Shown here: piece by piece, positions 14,868 through 22,312 of the stretch
Position numbering within the stretch: position 1 is the stretch's first letter
Layout: each line of letters starts with the position of its first letter
Source: DATKMS01 sp041497995
GTDB lineage: Bacteria; Desulfobacterota; Binatia; HRBIN30
Assembly: GCA_041497995.1 (NCBI GenBank)
Contig: JBGQHM010000070.1
Span: forward strand, 1-22,623
DNA length: 22,623 bases
Direction: 5' to 3'
The notes under the pieces: generated by a model
What the model saw: only the letters and a program-made list of their open reading frames with translations
Told to the model about the DNA's origin: nothing
Databases searched by the model: none
Program-made: the position numbers and the translations under genes

Positions 14868-16985
14868 ATGCATCTAGCGTATGTTCGATCGATCGGTCTT
14901 TTGATCGTTTCCGTTGCGCTGGTACTTCCAGCGAATGTCCACGCAGACCCTTACCTGGAACAAGAAGCTGACCAGGCCGAACAGGCGCCTGATGCCGGTG
15001 AGAACCCCCCGGACGACGGTAACGCACCGTCCGGCGGCGCCAGCGCGTCTGCCCAGCAAGCGGGCCCGGTAGACCAGGCCTGGCCGCGGCAGATCAACGG
15101 CGATGGATACTCGATCTACCTGTACGCGCCGCAAGTGGAGGGATGGGACCAGAAAAAGCTCGAAGCCCGCGCAGCGGTGGCGGTGCAGACACAAGATTCT
15201 GCCGAACCAACCTACGGCGTCATCTGGCTCTCGGCTCGGACGCAGGTGGACAAGCAGAAGGGAGTCGTTACCCTCAAGGATCTCCAAGTCACAAAGGCCA
15301 GCTTCCCCGCTGCATCCGATGGCGGCCCTGACTACCTCGCGCTGATGCGGAGCAGCGTACCGACGGGAGCTCGGACCATCGGACTTGCGCGGTTGCAGGC
15401 GAATCTCGCCGCCGCACATGCGGTGGAGAAGAGCCGCAAGAGCACGCTCAAAAATGACCCGCCGCGGATCATCTACAGCACCACCAAAGCGATGCTCGTG
15501 CTGATCGATGGAAAGCCGGTTCTGCGGCCAGTGCCCGGAACGCATTTGTCTCGAGTGATCAACACGCGAGCGCTGATCGTGAACGACCAATCGACGAGCA
15601 AGTTCTATCTCTACGTCGTCAACCAATGGCTGGAGGCGACGAGCATCGATGGGCCATGGTCGGGAGCGCAGGATGCTCCCGACGGGCTGGATGCGGCGAA
15701 GCAGGCCGCGGTCGCCAGCAAGCAGGTCAACCTGCTTGACCAGGCCGGGTCGAATGCGCGGATGGCCGTCGATTTTGGCGCGTTCCCAACCGTGTACACG
15801 AGTACGGTCCCCGCCGAGTTGATTCAGGCGCCCGGGCCGCAGATGCTCGCACCGATCGAAGGCACGCAACTGCAGCAAGTCCAGAACACCACCGACAACA
15901 TCTTCCAGTACACTCCGACGCAGGACTACTACGTGCTTCTGTCAGGACGGTGGTTCCGCGCGAAGTCAACCGACGGGCCGTGGGCGTTCGTTCCGGCGAA
16001 CGCATTGCCGGCCGATTTCGCGCAGATTCCCGAACCGAACCTGGCCAGCCTGGTCCTCGCGTCGGTCGCGGGAACGCCGTGGGCGAAACAGGCGCTCATC
16101 GACAACACGATTCCGCAAACTGCAACCGTCAGCCGCAGCCAAGCGACCTTCGCACCTGCGTTCGACGGTGAGCCGCAGTTCAAACCGATCGCCGGCACCG
16201 CGCTGCGCTACGCGGCCAACTCGGCGACGCCGATCATCGAGGACCAAGGCGATCCGTACTATGCCGTCCACAACGGCGTGTGGTTTCGCGCCAGCTCGCC
16301 GCGCGGCAGGTGGGATGTGGCCACCTCGGTGCCGCGCGAGATCTACACGATTCCTCCGAGCTCGCCGCTCTACTACACCACGTTTGTGAACATCTACGGG
16401 GCGTCCGGTGATGAGGTGTATGTCGGCTATACGCCTGGCTACATGGGCGCGTTCGCATCCCCTGAAGGCGTCGTCGTGTACGGTACCGGCTGGGCATACG
16501 AGCCCTGGGTCGGGTCGTACTGGATCGGTCCTCCGGGGACCTACGGGCTTGGAACAGATCTCACGTGGGATCCGCTTGTAGGCTATGGTTTCGGGTTCGC
16601 GGACGATGTGTACTTTGGTCCCTGGTGGGGGCCGCTCGGACAGCGATGGGCCGACGGGCTGGATTGGCGCCTGCACAACTTCGGTGCGACCGACGTCTAC
16701 GGCCGCTGGGGTGCACGGGCGCGTGCCGCCGAGTCGGCGCGCGTCACCGACAGCGCACTCGGAGGGTGGAGAGCAGACTTGTACGCGGGTCGTGACGGGT
16801 TGGTGTACCGGCGAGGGGAGCGCGGCTGGGAGGGCAATAGGGGCGGCGACTGGCATCGTGGCGTGGCGGCAGGGGCGGGCCTGGAAAGCGATTGGCTCGG
16901 GCGACGGATGGCGAGCGATGAGATGCGGGCCTATCGCGCCCACAGCGTGGGCGCCATGGGATTCGGTGGCGTCCGGCGCCGGTGA
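14868..16985 (+). CDS. Large secreted protein with three ~50-aa repeats (705 aa)
   Basis: A signal peptide ends near VHA/DPY (residue 26). An acidic, Ala/Gln-rich linker (27-70) leads to an alpha/beta region (about 75-210). Then three repeats follow at about 216-268, 325-377 and 436-488, with the plan P(I/V)xGTxL....NT....YY....G.WF.A.s..GPW. The C-terminal third is rich in Gly, Tyr and Trp (GYTPGYMGAF, WVGSYWIGPPGTYG, YFGPWWGPLG) and ends in an Arg/Gly-rich tail. Similar proteins are often labelled 'carbohydrate-binding family V/XII' by annotation pipelines; this is weak evidence for glycan binding. ATG 14868 is preferred to GTG 14805 because GGAAGGGG precedes it and the signal peptide is then well formed. 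It may be cotranscribed with 13832 (163-bp gap). Confidence 0.78.
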   Translation: MHLAYVRSIGLLIVSVALVLPANVHADPYLEQEADQAEQAPDAGENPPDDGNAPSGGASASAQQAGPVDQAWPRQINGDGYSIYLYAPQVEGWDQKKLEARAAVAVQTQDSAEPTYGVIWLSARTQVDKQKGVVTLKDLQVTKASFPAASDGGPDYLALMRSSVPTGARTIGLARLQANLAAAHAVEKSRKSTLKNDPPRIIYSTTKAMLVLIDGKPVLRPVPGTHLSRVINTRALIVNDQSTSKFYLYVVNQWLEATSIDGPWSGAQDAPDGLDAAKQAAVASKQVNLLDQAGSNARMAVDFGAFPTVYTSTVPAELIQAPGPQMLAPIEGTQLQQVQNTTDNIFQYTPTQDYYVLLSGRWFRAKSTDGPWAFVPANALPADFAQIPEPNLASLVLASVAGTPWAKQALIDNTIPQTATVSRSQATFAPAFDGEPQFKPIAGTALRYAANSATPIIEDQGDPYYAVHNGVWFRASSPRGRWDVATSVPREIYTIPPSSPLYYTTFVNIYGASGDEVYVGYTPGYMGAFASPEGVVVYGTGWAYEPWVGSYWIGPPGTYGLGTDLTWDPLVGYGFGFADDVYFGPWWGPLGQRWADGLDWRLHNFGATDVYGRWGARARAAESARVTDSALGGWRADLYAGRDGLVYRRGERGWEGNRGGDWHRGVAAGAGLESDWLGRRMASDEMRAYRAHSVGAMGFGGVRRR

Positions 16986-17027
16986 GCGGGCATCGGGCCG
17001 GCGTCCCGAAACGAGCGCGAGATCGCC

Positions 17028-17384
17028 TTATTCTCGGCGGTGCTGTTGCACGTCCTCCAGGATTGGTTTGAGCAGGATCGCGTCGTGCTGCGCAATCGCC
17101 AGGCTCCCCTTTGGCGTGGTGTGAACGTGATCGGTGAAGTATTCCGAATGCCCCGTAACCTCTGATCCGAGATCAATCAGCACGACCTTCTCGCTGCTTG
17201 CGACAGAACGAATGTGGCGGTCGCAGGTGTCGAACATGGCCAGGAGTTGCTCGTGAGTTGGCGTGCCTGGGATCTTGTGGCGCAGGATGCGAGGGACGTA
17301 GGTTGCGAATGTTGCGCAGCGAGACCGGACTCCAACAGTAGCTTCGCCACGCTGGCGCTGGCGTTGTGCTGCATCGGACGACAT
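17028..17384 (-). pseudogene. SGNH/GDSL-hydrolase C-terminal remnant
   Basis: On the minus strand this frame of 118 codons ends with VVLIDLGSEVTGHSEYF and then TDHVHTTPKGS, which carries the D-x-x-H pair of block V of SGNH hydrolases (Asp and His of the catalytic set). The N-terminal block with the nucleophilic serine (GDS) and the Gly and Asn blocks are absent, and the first ~30 codons look like shadow sequence. An adjacent frame (minus, up to 17470) may hold more of the decayed gene. The full family is about three times longer, so this is a fragment. It ends 42 bp from the convergent gene stopping at 16985. Confidence 0.6.
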
Positions 17385-17494
17385 CGACCAACCATATAGT
17401 TGACCTTAGATTTGGCGGCCGTTTGCAAATGGCGCGATATGTTTGGTCGCGCCGCCTGCAGTTCGTGCAAACCGGGAGGAGGTTGCCAGCAAGC

Positions 17495-17896
17495 TCAGCG
17501 ATTGGCGAGCGTCCGAAAGCCCTTCCCGCGGAGCAAGCGGTCGTCGGCAGTGACCAACGTCAGCTCGTAGACGTCTGCGGTCGCTGCAAGGAACCGGTCG
17601 GCCGGATCCTCATGCTCGACGCGCACAAAACGGCTGCGTGTCGCCACTTCACGACTGAGTGGTGCATCGTGCATGGGCGCGCGCGAGAGGGCCGCTTCCA
17701 CCCATTCGGGCGGCGCCGTTCCGCCTTGGACGCGCACGCGGCCCCGCTCGGCGAGCAGCAGGAATTCCCAAATGCTGATCGGCGACAGCCACAGCTGGTT
17801 GCGCGCGTCGGCGAGTGCCGTAGCCACTCGCTTGGTGAGTCGCTCGGGCTCGGCGTGGCTCCACAGCCAGATGTGGGTGTCGAGGAGCAGATTCAT
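17495..17896 (-). CDS. vapC: PIN-domain ribonuclease toxin, VapC-like (133 aa)
   Basis: This is a PIN-domain protein of standard length. The acidic residues that bind magnesium are present: Asp6 in LLLDTHIW, Glu44 in SIWEFLLLAE, Asp100 in DPADRFLAATA and Asp118/119 in TADDRLL. Such toxins cleave RNA and are held in check by a bound antitoxin. ATG at 17896 overlaps the antitoxin stop in an ATGA junction, so a start five codons upstream is not needed. The pair is on the opposite strand to all intact flanking genes and may have been acquired independently of the sulfatase cluster. Confidence 0.9.
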   Translation of the reverse strand: MNLLLDTHIWLWSHAEPERLTKRVATALADARNQLWLSPISIWEFLLLAERGRVRVQGGTAPPEWVEAALSRAPMHDAPLSREVATRSRFVRVEHEDPADRFLAATADVYELTLVTADDRLLRGKGFRTLANR

Positions 17897-18132
17897 TTGA
17901 GCGTTTCCCACGTCACCATCTCGCTTGATGGCGCCACGATATCCCCCGGGATTTCAAGCGTCCCGCGCAGCGAGCCCAGCCATGCGCGCGGCGGGCGTTC
18001 TGGAGACGGAGGAACGACGTCGGCGACGGGTTTCCCGAAGCGCGTGACGCGCAGCGGACGACCCGTCCGGCGCACCCGTTCGAGTGTCGCCAAGCAGGTC
18101 GCTTTGAACTTTGAGATCGCCATTTCTTCCAT
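17893..18132 (-). CDS. Phd/YefM-family antitoxin (79 aa)
   Basis: The N-terminal MAISKFKATCLATLERVRRTG, then RPLRVTRFGKPVADVVPP, is the DNA-binding fold of Phd/YefM antitoxins, which repress their own promoter. The C-terminal part (PSPERPPRAWLGSLRGTLEI and beyond) would wrap the PIN toxin encoded directly downstream. I start it at ATG 18132; ATG 18123 (MAIS) is another candidate, while the frame is open to 18183. Its stop TGA overlaps the toxin ATG. A 13-bp direct repeat just upstream is a likely autoregulatory operator. Confidence 0.85.
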   Translation of the reverse strand: MEEMAISKFKATCLATLERVRRTGRPLRVTRFGKPVADVVPPSPERPPRAWLGSLRGTLEIPGDIVAPSSEMVTWETLK

Positions 18133-18140
18133 GCGACGCT

Positions 18141-18168
18141 CTCTACTATGGTCTCTGACTATGGTCAA
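18141..18168 (-). promoter_or_regulatory. Toxin-antitoxin promoter with 13-bp tandem repeat
   Basis: On the plus strand ACTATGGTC occurs at 18145-18153 and 18158-18166, inside two 13-bp units. Read on the minus strand, TTGACC (18168-18163) could be a -35 box, with TAGAGA 17 bp further on as a poor -10. The tandem GACCATAGT units directly before the antitoxin fit a self-repression operator. Confidence 0.5.
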
Positions 18169-18534
18169 TTCTGTTTGCAGCAAACCAGCCGTCCAACAGT
18201 CTCAGGAAGTCGGCATGCACGCCGCGTGCTTCCGCTACAAATCTGTGGCAAGCGAGCGCAGAGGTGCGTCGGTTCAGATGGCTGGTGAACAGACAGGCGC
18301 GCATCGGACACCGATTGCAGGAGAGGTCACCCACATGAGCCAGGATCATCCTTACGAACAACTCGTTGCTAAGACCCGCCAAGGCATCGCCGGCGCCGCC
18401 GACGATGGGCTTTGGAAGGCCTCGACGGGGACGGCAGCATTCTCGGCAGCCCCGGCTTCATCGTGCGCCGTGCGGCGGGCGCGGCGCCGCGACAGTACTA
18501 CTACTTGTATCACCGCCACCAGCGGCGCGCGAGA
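18169..18534. other. Intergenic stretch with one doubtful small ORF
   Basis: Only one candidate gene is seen: a frame from ATG 18335 with a good upstream GCAGGAGAGG, coding for 81 residues (MSQDHPYEQLVAKTRQGIAG...). It runs through the regulatory array to 18580, and after about residue 28 it has arginine-rich shadow composition. A neighbouring frame there reads GLDGDGSILGSPGFIVRRAA then QYYYLYHRH, so a frameshifted remnant is possible. I recognise neither part. Confidence 0.3.
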
Positions 18535-18567
18535 TTTCCGAGAATCTTCCGCGGATCTTCCGGACTT
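18535..18567 (+). promoter_or_regulatory. Triple 11-bp box array before the OprB-type porin
   Basis: TTTCCGAGAAT, CTTCCGCGGAT and CTTCCGGACTT run head to tail with exact 11-bp phasing, ending 71 bp before ATG 18639. Confidence 0.6.
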
Positions 18568-18638
18568 GCGCAATCGTTAGCGGCATGATTCACAGCGCCA
18601 TACCGACAACTTTCGGAACCAACGAGAGGTGGTGCACG

Positions 18639-19952
18639 ATGATGAGGCGGTCAGCAATTGTTGTAGGCGTCATAGCGATGCTTGGCATGTTCCTCCGGTC
18701 GCAGGCTGCGGCGGCGGAGGCGGCATCGACACAAACGTACTCGGGCAACTTCCTCACGCGCTCGACCTTCATGGGCGATTGGGGCGGGCCGCGCAATGAC
18801 TGGGCGGCGAAGGGTATCACCTTGAATGGGACCGCGACCCAGATCGAGCAAGGCGTCGTCAGCGGCGGCAAGAGCGGCGTGTGGGAGTATGGCGGCCGCG
18901 GAGACGTCACCGGAAATCTCGACACTCAAAAACTCGGACTCTGGCCCGGAGGATTCCTGACGGTGGAGCTCGAGGCCAATTGGTCCCAGGGGGTCAACGC
19001 TAAGACCGGCGCGCTCTTGCCGGCGAACACGAACCAGCTCTTTCCGATACCCGGCGGTGACAACGTCGCCATTCCGGATCTGTCCTTTGCCCAGTTCCTT
19101 TCGCACTACGTCGGCGTGACCGCCGGGAAGCTGCAAACTATCTCCCAGGGCGATCTGAACGAGTTCGCGCACGGCAAGGGTGATACCCAGTTCTTGAATG
19201 TGGCGTTCAACGTCAATCCAGCTCTCCTCATAGTACCGTACTCGACGTTGGCTGCGGGGGTTATCGTGTTGCCCACCGCCGATCCGAACGAGGCCATTGT
19301 GAAGTTTGTGGTGACTTCCGCTACCGGCAAGGCCAGTACCGCCGGGTTCGATGATATCAACGGCGCGCTGTTTGTGGGCGAGGGCCGAATGCGTACCGGC
19401 TTCTTTGGCCTCACCGGCCATCAGTTGCTCGGCGGGGTCTATTCGAACAAAAGCTATACGTCACTTGATCAACGTCTGAGCTCTGTCATCGGCAACCGCC
19501 CGCTGGTGAAGCACGACGGGACGTGGGCGATGTACTACAATTTCGACCAGTATCTCTATCAGCCGAAAAAAGGGGTGGATCAGGGCGTCGGGTTGTTCGC
19601 ACGCTTCGGCGCCTCTGAGGGCGATCCGGTTCCAGTGCAATACTTCTACAGTCTAGGCTTTGGCGGCAAGGGCGTCATTTCCGGCCGGTCGCTCGACCAG
19701 TGCGGAATCGGTTACTACTACAGCAGCATCAGCAACCCGACATTGCAGGTCCCATTCTCCTCAAGGTCGTTCCTCAGAGATGAGTGGGGGTTCGAGGGCT
19801 ATTACAATGTCGCCCTCACGCCGTGGTTCCTGCTGACACCCGATGTCCAGGTCATCGGGCCGAGTCAGAAACAGCAGTTCGCCGGTTTGCGCGCGCGCGA
19901 CAACGTCGGCACGGCGACCGTCCTCGGTATCCGGGGACAGGTGATATTCTGA
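18639..19952 (+). CDS. OprB-family carbohydrate-selective porin (437 aa)
   Basis: A signal peptide (1-25) precedes FMGDWGGPRNDWAAKGI, the N-terminal signature of OprB porins. The rest is a beta barrel with alternating strands, a LPTADPNEAIVKFVV region, and the late EGYYNVALTPWFLLTPDVQVI strand typical of the family, ending GIRGQVIF with a terminal Phe. These porins pass sugars and related organics through the outer membrane. GAGAGGTGG precedes ATG; the frame is open further upstream to 18366 but without signal or ribosome-binding support. An 11-bp box array lies 71 bp upstream, the same type as in front of the sulfatases, which hints at joint control of uptake and desulfation. Confidence 0.92.
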   Translation: MMRRSAIVVGVIAMLGMFLRSQAAAAEAASTQTYSGNFLTRSTFMGDWGGPRNDWAAKGITLNGTATQIEQGVVSGGKSGVWEYGGRGDVTGNLDTQKLGLWPGGFLTVELEANWSQGVNAKTGALLPANTNQLFPIPGGDNVAIPDLSFAQFLSHYVGVTAGKLQTISQGDLNEFAHGKGDTQFLNVAFNVNPALLIVPYSTLAAGVIVLPTADPNEAIVKFVVTSATGKASTAGFDDINGALFVGEGRMRTGFFGLTGHQLLGGVYSNKSYTSLDQRLSSVIGNRPLVKHDGTWAMYYNFDQYLYQPKKGVDQGVGLFARFGASEGDPVPVQYFYSLGFGGKGVISGRSLDQCGIGYYYSSISNPTLQVPFSSRSFLRDEWGFEGYYNVALTPWFLLTPDVQVIGPSQKQQFAGLRARDNVGTATVLGIRGQVIF

Positions 19953-19976
19953 TGCACCAATGCGTGAAGCGTCGCT

Positions 19977-20030
19977 CGTGAAGCGTATTTCGTCCGGTCA
20001 TCTGACGTTAGCCGCGAGATACGCTTCACG
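19977..20030. repeat. Inverted repeat with 16-bp arms (GTGAAGCGTAT type)
   Basis: CGTGAAGCGTATTTCG (19977-19992) and CGAGATACGCTTCACG (20015-20030) pair at 15 of 16 positions around a 22-nt loop. GTGAAGCG / CGCTTCAC units are repeated again on both sides (19963 and 20030-20038), so the arms could also slip. It lies between the porin and the DUF1254 gene and may act as terminator or dispersed repeat. Confidence 0.7.
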
Positions 20031-20069
20031 CTTCACGAGTCCCGTAGTGGGATGAAAGGACGAAGCGCG

Positions 20070-21488
20070 ATGGACCGAAGGACGCGAGTTGCTGTGGTGG
20101 TGGGGTGTCTATTCGTGGCAACGCTAGCCGTCGCCGGTTGCGCCAGCCATATGGGAGGGAAGGGGACAGGCGTCTTCGAGACCAAGGACATCGCCGAGGC
20201 GGCCTACATCTACGGATTCCCGATGATCGCCAACTACAAGGCGCTCTACGAATTCACGATCGACAAGACGTCGGGGCAGTACAAGGCGCCGTTCAACCAG
20301 ATCGCCAATGAAGCGCACGTGGCCACGCCGAAGGACACGGCCATCGTCACGCCGAACAGCGACACGCCGTACTCGCTGCTCGAGATGGATCTGCGCGCCG
20401 AGCCGGTCGTCCTCTGTGTCCCCGAGGTCGAGAAGGCGCGGTACTACTCGGTGCAGCTGGTTGATATGTACACGTTCAACGTTGGCTACATCGGCAGCCG
20501 CGCCACGGGCAACGGCGCCGGCTGCTACATGGTCGCGGGGCCGAGTTGGAAGGGCGCGACTCCCGCCGGTGTCGCCAAGGTCTTCCCGTTGGAGACCGAG
20601 TTCGGGATGGCGATTTACCGCACCCAGCTCTTCAATCCGGCGGACATCGACAACGTGAAAAAGGTGCAGGCGGGTTACAAGGTGCAGACCTTGTCGCAGT
20701 TCCTCGGCCAGCCGGCTCCCATCGCTGCCTCCGACCCAAAGTGGCCGAAGTTCGGCGAGAACGCCTTCAAGACCGACGCGTTTGCGTACCTGGACTTCCT
20801 GCTGCAGTTCTGCCCGGCGGTGCCGGAAGAGGCGGTCCTGCGGCAGCGTTTTTCCGAGATAGACATCGCCCCCGGGCGCGCCTTCGACTTTGAAAAGTTG
20901 CCGCTGGAAGACAAAGCCGCTGTCGGGATCGGGATCAAGGATGGCTTCGAGAAGATCAAGGCGAGGCGTGACGCCATCGGTAAGGAGGTCAACGGCTGGC
21001 GCGTGGGGGCGGCCTTCGGTGATCGGTCGTTCTACCACGGCGACTGGACGCTGCGCGCTGCGGCAGCGCTTGCGGGAGTCTTTGGAAATGACGCAGTCGA
21101 GGCGCTCTACCCGATGGTGGTGAGCGACAGCAAGGGTGACAAGCTCGATGGCAGCAAGCACCGCTACACGCTCACCTTCCCCGCGGGTCAGTATCCGCCC
21201 GTGAACGCCTTCTGGTCGGTGACGATGTATGACGGCAAGACGCAGCTCCTCATCGAGAACCCGATCAACCGCTACCTCATCAACTCGCCCATGCTCCTGG
21301 GCATGAAGAAGAACAAGGATGGATCGTTGACGATCTACGTGCAGAAGGACTCGCCGGGCAAGGACAAGGAGTCGAACTGGTTGCCGGCACCGAACGGTCC
21401 GATCTACATGGTGATGCGTCTCTACTGGCCGAAGCAAGCGGCACTCGACGGTGACTGGAAACCGGCGCCTATCGTGCGCGCCGACTGA
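20070..21488 (+). CDS. DUF1254/DUF1214 lipoprotein (472 aa)
   Basis: The lipobox LAVAGC places the lipidated cysteine at 24. The N-terminal half has the DUF1254 features: EAAYIYGFPMIANYKALYEF, ATPKDTAIVTPNSDTPYSLLEMDLRAEP and ARYYSVQLVDMYTFNVGYIGS. The C-terminal quarter is DUF1214: LTFPAGQYPPVNAFWSVTMYD, the INSPMLLGMKKNKDGSLTIYVQ segment and a final MRLYWPKQ. These envelope proteins have no settled biochemical role. ATG 20070 is preferred to ATG 20052 because AAAGGACGA then sits before it, as in front of the 3409 gene. A second lipoprotein gene starts 41 bp downstream and is probably in the same operon. Confidence 0.9.
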   Translation: MDRRTRVAVVVGCLFVATLAVAGCASHMGGKGTGVFETKDIAEAAYIYGFPMIANYKALYEFTIDKTSGQYKAPFNQIANEAHVATPKDTAIVTPNSDTPYSLLEMDLRAEPVVLCVPEVEKARYYSVQLVDMYTFNVGYIGSRATGNGAGCYMVAGPSWKGATPAGVAKVFPLETEFGMAIYRTQLFNPADIDNVKKVQAGYKVQTLSQFLGQPAPIAASDPKWPKFGENAFKTDAFAYLDFLLQFCPAVPEEAVLRQRFSEIDIAPGRAFDFEKLPLEDKAAVGIGIKDGFEKIKARRDAIGKEVNGWRVGAAFGDRSFYHGDWTLRAAAALAGVFGNDAVEALYPMVVSDSKGDKLDGSKHRYTLTFPAGQYPPVNAFWSVTMYDGKTQLLIENPINRYLINSPMLLGMKKNKDGSLTIYVQKDSPGKDKESNWLPAPNGPIYMVMRLYWPKQAALDGDWKPAPIVRAD

Positions 21489-21529
21489 CGGCGCTCTCGA
21501 GTGACACGCTCAAAAGAGGAGGACATCGA

Positions 21530-22147
21530 ATGAGGACAAGAAGGAACAAGACGATATGGGCAGCCGCTGTGTGCATCGCTCTCGGCATTGGCGGCTGTAG
21601 TGCGTCGAAAGAAGCGCCGCCACCCGCAGCGCCAGCGGCTCCCGCCCCGCTACCGGGCGGCGTCGTTGATGCAGGTTTAGTGACGGCAACGGCGACAGTG
21701 AAGGCGATCGACCAGAAGACGCGCCACGTTACCTTGCAGCGCGCCGACGGCTCGCTGATCAAGTTCCGCGCGGACGACAAAGTGCGGAACTTGGCACAGG
21801 TCAAGGTAGGCGACGTGGTGGCGGTGAGCTATTATGAATCGCTGGCCTACCAGGTGAAGAAACCAGGCACGGCCGCACCCGGAGCGGTGGTAGCCGGAGA
21901 CGTCGAGCGGGCGAAGCTCGGGGAGAAGCCCGGCGCTGCCGGAGCGGTGACGACCACGATTACTGCGACCATCGCTGCTATCGATAAAGCGGCAGGTACG
22001 GTGACGCTCAAAGGTCCTGACGGAGACCTCAACACGATCAAAGTTCGGAACCCGAGCAACCTCGATCGCGTGACGGTGGGCGATCTCGTCGAGATCACCT
22101 ACACCGAGGCAGTTGCGGTGTCGGTAGACTCGCCTGCGAAGAAGTAG
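21530..22147 (+). CDS. Lipoprotein with two ~60-aa internal repeats (205 aa)
   Basis: The lipobox GIGGC gives Cys23 as lipidation site. A Pro/Ala linker (29-43) leads to two copies of one module, residues 51-109 and 141-200. Each reads ATxxAIDxxxxxVTLxxxDG, then KVRN, V.VGD.V.(V/I).Y.E..A..V, a small beta-barrel-like strand pattern (OB-fold-like by appearance). The linker between is Gly/Ala-rich. Similar single modules occur in unnamed proteobacterial periplasmic proteins; function unknown. AGAGGAGG precedes ATG. It follows the DUF1254/DUF1214 gene by 41 bp, likely as second gene of the operon. Confidence 0.8.
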   Translation: MRTRRNKTIWAAAVCIALGIGGCSASKEAPPPAAPAAPAPLPGGVVDAGLVTATATVKAIDQKTRHVTLQRADGSLIKFRADDKVRNLAQVKVGDVVAVSYYESLAYQVKKPGTAAPGAVVAGDVERAKLGEKPGAAGAVTTTITATIAAIDKAAGTVTLKGPDGDLNTIKVRNPSNLDRVTVGDLVEITYTEAVAVSVDSPAKK

Positions 22148-22240
22148 CGGGCTGCGCCCAGCGCCTTTCTACGGACCGCTCCCGTTGGTCGCTATGGGCT
22201 GCCCTCGCAAAAGCTTGACGCAGGTGCAACATGTTCTCAC
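22148..22240 (-). repeat. ~95-bp dispersed repeat, right copy (inverted)
   Basis: The reverse complement of this segment matches 11994-12088, with an uninterrupted identical core of 44 bp. It starts at the base after the stop codon of the 21530 gene. Together the two copies bracket about 10.1 kb in inverted orientation. Confidence 0.85.
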
Positions 22241-22312
22241 TCGCAAGCGCCTAGCGATTCGTCGCCGGACCGCGGAACACACAAGGCTGCGGGACGGGGG
22301 AGTGGGAGACCC

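Noticed and set aside
17366..18580. 404-codon plus-strand frame
   Set aside because: It covers the toxin-antitoxin pair on the other strand, whose PIN and Phd motifs are clear. Only its last part (from 18335) has a ribosome-binding site, noted separately as doubtful.
20124..21437. 437-codon minus-strand frame
   Set aside because: Antisense to the DUF1254/DUF1214 gene; Arg/His/Val-rich and without motifs.
11994..22240. Composite transposon bounded by the 95-bp inverted repeats
   Set aside because: No transposase or integrase lies inside and no target duplication is evident; kept only as an inverted-repeat observation.
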